A DNA stretch of 64,000 bases from contig OZ271832.1 of assembly GCA_965601475.1 (NCBI GenBank), positions 4,650,001 to 4,714,000 of the forward strand. The letters are read 5' to 3'. The notes beneath the pieces are model-generated. The model was not told the origin of the DNA. It worked only from the letters and a program-made list of their open reading frames with translations, and ran no database searches. The first letter of the stretch is position 1. Each line of letters starts with the position of its first letter. The position numbers and the translations under genes were made by a program. Shown here one piece after another: positions 61,240-64,000 of the stretch. Origin of the DNA: JAWPMT01 sp965601475. Its GTDB lineage: Bacteria; Bacteroidota; Bacteroidia; Cytophagales; Cyclobacteriaceae.

Positions 61240-62313
61240 ATGAGCGACTTTACTATTTGCGGGATTCAACAAATGGGCATTGGGGTGGCGAATATGCCAC
61301 AAGCCTGGAATTGGTACAGAAAGCACTTTGGTGTGGATATCAAAGTCTTTGAGGAGGCGGCAGAGGCCAAGTTGATGCTGCCATATACCGGTGGAGAACC
61401 AAGAAGTCGGCAAGCAGCATTGGCGGTGAATCTTCAGGGTGGGGGAGGTTTTGAGATCTGGCAGTATACCTCCAGGACACCAGTAGCACCAAAAGAACAA
61501 CCAGAGCTTGGGGATTTGGGCTTGTTTGTCGCAAAAATCAAATGCAAGGATGCGAATGATACCTATGCTTTTCTTGAGCAGAAGGGTGCGAAGCTCTTGT
61601 CACAACCAAAAGTTGATGGCAGGGGTAATAAGCACTTTTTCGTAGAGGACCCATATGGCAATGTTTTCGATGTTGTCGAAAACGGCACATGGTTCAAAGA
61701 TGAGAAGAAGCATACCGGTGGGACTTTTGGGGCCATCATTGGCGTGTCAGACCTCGAGAAATCAAAAGCTTTCTATTCCGACATCCTCGGTTATGATCAG
61801 ATCCTCTTTGAGGGCGAAGATCATTTTGATGACTTGAAATCATTACCTGGAGGGGATGCCAAGGTGAAACGTGTAATTCTAACACACAAAGCGCAACGTA
61901 CAGCTGGATTCAGCAAGTTATTTGGCCCTTCGGAGATAGAGCTTGTTCAGGTGTTGGACCGTAAGCCCAAGAAGATTTTTGAAGGCAGGTTTTGGGGGGA
62001 TCTGGGATTTATTCACCTCTGTTTTGATATCGTGGGCATGGAAGCGCTTAAGAAGAAATGCACTGAAGCCGGTCACCCCTTCACCGTTGATAGCTTTGCC
62101 AACCTGGATGCGTCCTTTGATATGGGTGAAGCCGCCGGCCATTTCAGCTATATCGAAGACCCGGACGGCGCCCTTATTGAGTTTGTGGAAACACACAAAA
62201 TTCCGATCGTGAAAAAGATAGGTTGGTACCTGGATCTTCGCAAGAGAGATCAAAACAAGCCAGTACCCAACTGGATTCTCAAGGCTATGGCTGTGAACAG
62301 AGTAAAGGACTAA
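61240..62313 (+). CDS. Two-domain VOC superfamily protein (HPPD/glyoxalase-like)
   Basis: 357 aa with two vicinal-oxygen-chelate modules: the first about 5-145 (IQQMGIGVANMPQAWNWYRKHFG ... VEDPYGNVFDVVE), the second about 160-325 (GAIIGVSDLEKSKAFYSDILGYD ... SYIEDPDGALIEFVET). The layout is like 4-hydroxyphenylpyruvate dioxygenase but the HPPD C-terminal signature was not seen, so only the superfamily is assigned. No signal peptide. Next gene follows by 1 nt. Confidence 0.85.
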   Translation: MSDFTICGIQQMGIGVANMPQAWNWYRKHFGVDIKVFEEAAEAKLMLPYTGGEPRSRQAALAVNLQGGGGFEIWQYTSRTPVAPKEQPELGDLGLFVAKIKCKDANDTYAFLEQKGAKLLSQPKVDGRGNKHFFVEDPYGNVFDVVENGTWFKDEKKHTGGTFGAIIGVSDLEKSKAFYSDILGYDQILFEGEDHFDDLKSLPGGDAKVKRVILTHKAQRTAGFSKLFGPSEIELVQVLDRKPKKIFEGRFWGDLGFIHLCFDIVGMEALKKKCTEAGHPFTVDSFANLDASFDMGEAAGHFSYIEDPDGALIEFVETHKIPIVKKIGWYLDLRKRDQNKPVPNWILKAMAVNRVKD

Positions 62314-62314
62314 T

Positions 62315-62968
62315 ATGAGCTTTAGCAACTTTGCTTTTTCCCTCGCTTTCGTAGTCTTGTTCCATGTCGCCAGTGCTCAGGAGATGGCCTTCTCTGAAAG
62401 AGGAGACACGGTCATTCTGTATGCCGATGGTACATGGGATTATTTTGAGAATTTCGCAAAAGGAGATTCTTTAAGTTCCAACGGACCCAAACTTAACAGC
62501 GATGAGTTCGTGAAGCCAAAGACTTCAACGAACAAAGTTTCGGGATTTGATGAGCGATATGCAGTATGGTATGATCCGAAAATCTGGAAGCGCGTACCTC
62601 CGGGGAGTATTAATCCCGATGCTGACATGGCTTTTCAACTTTTGAATGGCGATGCCTACGGAATGGTGATATTTGAGGAATTGCAAATACCAATGCAGAA
62701 CTTATCGGAAATCGCGCTCACCAATGCGATCAATGTTGCACCTGATATGAGTGTAAAAGGGAAGGATCTTCGAGTAGTAAATGATCAACAACTCATCTGG
62801 ATGCAAATGGCAGGAACCACACAAGGCATTCCCATCGTCTACTGCTCCTACTATTTTTCCTGGGAAGGAGGATCTATCCAATTTCACACTTTCACTGGCC
62901 AAAACGTCTTTGATAAGTATAAGCCTCAGCTCTTCAATTTACTCAACGGGCTAGTGATCGGCGATTAG
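62315..62968 (+). CDS. Secreted protein of unknown function
   Basis: 217 aa with a signal peptide (about 1-21, LFHVASAQ). After it, GDTVILYADGTWDYFENF resembles the 'G..V.L..DGTW.Y' motif common in Bacteroidota exported proteins. The rest (about 70-217) looks like a globular alpha/beta domain (AVWYDPKIWKRVPP, FQLLNGDAYGMVIFEE, CSYYFSWEGGSIQFHTFTGQN). It may be co-transcribed with the VOC gene (1 nt gap). Function not known. It ends 4 nt into the convergent hydrolase gene. Confidence 0.75.
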   Translation: MSFSNFAFSLAFVVLFHVASAQEMAFSERGDTVILYADGTWDYFENFAKGDSLSSNGPKLNSDEFVKPKTSTNKVSGFDERYAVWYDPKIWKRVPPGSINPDADMAFQLLNGDAYGMVIFEELQIPMQNLSEIALTNAINVAPDMSVKGKDLRVVNDQQLIWMQMAGTTQGIPIVYCSYYFSWEGGSIQFHTFTGQNVFDKYKPQLFNLLNGLVIGD

Positions 62969-63897
62969 GCCAGAATCTCGATGCCTGTGAGCTTGCGCTC
63001 AACGTAGCTCAGTATTTCCTGATGAGAGATGATTTTGTAGTGCCCCAAACCTTTGGTGTGCACGAAATGCGCCCGCTGAAAGCTACCGAGTAGTTCCTGA
63101 CCGCGTTCGAAGGGTACAGTTAAGTCATTCTCGTCATAGATGAGATGTGTTTCTGTCGCATCGAAATGATTGGCCTTGTCCCTCAGGTCGAAGTAATCAA
63201 CATCCTGGTAGTAGTTCTTGCCGACCAGTGAACACATTTCCTGGTATACTTTCTCCGACAAGCCCACCTCTTTGATCGTGTCGTAGAAGAAGTACCTTGT
63301 GAAAGGGGGTGCGGCAATGAGCAGCAACTTTTGTGGGAGTAGGTCTTTGGAGATTTCGCTCAAGGTGATGCCTGCAGCTAGCCCACCAAGGGAGTAGCCA
63401 ACAACTGCGTGGAAGGGAGCATTTTGAACGTAGTAGTTCTTGAGAATATCGCGCATTTCCGGTAGTGCAGTATGTCGACCTCCCGATTTGCCATGAGCCT
63501 TCCAATCCAACCCCTCCACAACATAACCCTTCGATACGAGGTGCTCAATCAACGCCCTGAAATCCGCAATTTTAGACCGCCAGCCATGACTCAGCAAAAC
63601 CCTGGGCCCGTGAGTACCCCACTTGTAAGTCACTATTTCATGACCCAGGTATGATGTGCTGCCGATCTCAGCACGATCAATTAGTGCCCGTTGATTCTCC
63701 GTAAAATATGGTTTTCCCGGACGGGTAAATTGACTCCAAACGATTTCCGAAGCCGTTTTTGGAGAGACATGCTGCAGTGCTTTCACACCTCTCTTGAGCA
63801 TTTCGATTTTCCAGTTCGTTTTGGGAGGTCGACTGCTGGGTCGGGAAGCGTCAATCTCTCCTACATCGATGAAAGTGGTCTTATTTGTGGTCTTCAT
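62965..63897 (-). CDS. Alpha/beta hydrolase
   Basis: 310 aa, cytoplasmic. The alpha/beta-hydrolase core has LLSHGWRSKIADFRALIEHL (oxyanion HGW), nucleophile elbow GYSLGG, YDENDLTVPFERGQELL (acid Asp) and GLGHYKII (His). The N-terminal 60 residues are a basic helical extension. Substrate unknown. Its start codon immediately follows the 14-bp palindrome at 63898-63911. Confidence 0.88.
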   Translation of the reverse strand: MKTTNKTTFIDVGEIDASRPSSRPPKTNWKIEMLKRGVKALQHVSPKTASEIVWSQFTRPGKPYFTENQRALIDRAEIGSTSYLGHEIVTYKWGTHGPRVLLSHGWRSKIADFRALIEHLVSKGYVVEGLDWKAHGKSGGRHTALPEMRDILKNYYVQNAPFHAVVGYSLGGLAAGITLSEISKDLLPQKLLLIAAPPFTRYFFYDTIKEVGLSEKVYQEMCSLVGKNYYQDVDYFDLRDKANHFDATETHLIYDENDLTVPFERGQELLGSFQRAHFVHTKGLGHYKIISHQEILSYVERKLTGIEILA

Positions 63898-63911
63898 ATA
63901 CCGATCGGTAT
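63898..63911. promoter_or_regulatory. Perfect 14-bp palindrome ATACCGATCGGTAT, operator-like
   Basis: ATACCGATCGGTAT is its own reverse complement and touches the hydrolase start codon. The ACCGATCGGT core is of the kind bound by TetR/AcrR regulators. Occupancy there would block initiation. No TetR gene is within the window; one might lie just to the right. Confidence 0.6.
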
Positions 63912-64000
63912 TTTATGGTACAAAAAAATTTAAGTAGTTATATCTTCTATTTCTTTAAGTAATCTCCGACTAATAATGTTATAAGTAGAGTTATCTCCTT

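Overview
The window reads as chromosomal DNA of a free-living, probably marine member of the Bacteroidota, most likely order Cytophagales. This rests on lineage-typical gene types (HI0933-type flavoprotein, RplY/Ctc with an acidic tail, SO2930-type cytochrome next to a beta-helix lipoprotein, LytTR two-component pairs, FtsX/MacB-like permeases with PadR), on promoter-like TAnnTTTG boxes, on the general lack of strong Shine-Dalgarno sequences, and on many lipobox proteins. The placement is an inference; no rRNA is present.

Layout. 0-5.5 kb: leftward cell-envelope genes (M20 peptidase, a gluzincin/beta-propeller/barrel protein, an LpxR-like lipid A deacylase). 5.6-8.7 kb: rightward biotin operon bioF-bioD-bioA, then a small secreted protein. 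9.3-12.4 kb: leftward ThDP synthase plus aldehyde dehydrogenase pair. 12.5-16.2 kb: an island of repeats holding a REP-associated tyrosine transposase (RAYT), several REP/BIME-like hairpin elements, a duplicated 190-bp repeat, a 21-bp phase-locked tandem array and a yfiT/dinB-like gene. 16.2-25 kb: housekeeping genes (E2 acyltransferase, cinA, metG) mixed with an EF-hand protein, an amidohydrolase, a lipoprotein and an unusual AhpD-like/zinc-ribbon fusion. 25.2-29.5 kb: compact leftward gene run (thiamine-binding protein, HI0933 flavoprotein, GNAT, pth, rplY, prs) with tRNA-Gln. 29.7-35.6 kb: two paralogous three-module secreted proteins bracketing a GAF histidine kinase and a LytS/LytTR-type two-component pair. 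35.7-39 kb: GH20 hexosaminidase and S10 carboxypeptidase. 39-45.4 kb: PadR regulator with a large permease, an NHL-repeat lipoprotein and a second permease. 45.5-54.8 kb: glycogen phosphorylase, an SDR reductase, tRNA-Cys, ribosomal protein S1, an amidohydrolase and murB. 54.9-57.2 kb: beta-helix lipoprotein plus diheme cytochrome. 57.1-61.1 kb: leftward cluster (M19 dipeptidase, arginase-like protein, two small proteins, a zinc-less sirtuin, a four-helix membrane protein). 61.2-63.9 kb: VOC dioxygenase-like protein, a secreted protein, and an alpha/beta hydrolase whose start codon abuts a perfect 14-bp operator-like palindrome.

The most unusual part is the 12.5-16.2 kb island. Its hairpins come in two families whose 10-nt loops are exact reverse complements of each other and whose stems differ by paired, compensating substitutions. 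The RAYT gene is bounded by imperfect palindromes in inverted relation. One element copy next to the RAYT gene carries what looks like the last codons of yfiT. Beside it lies an array of 15 degenerate 21-bp units with no indel in register. On the minus strand the array encodes a heptapeptide repeat broken by one in-frame stop. This looks like a non-autonomous repeat family mobilised by the RAYT, together with a repeat class I cannot name.
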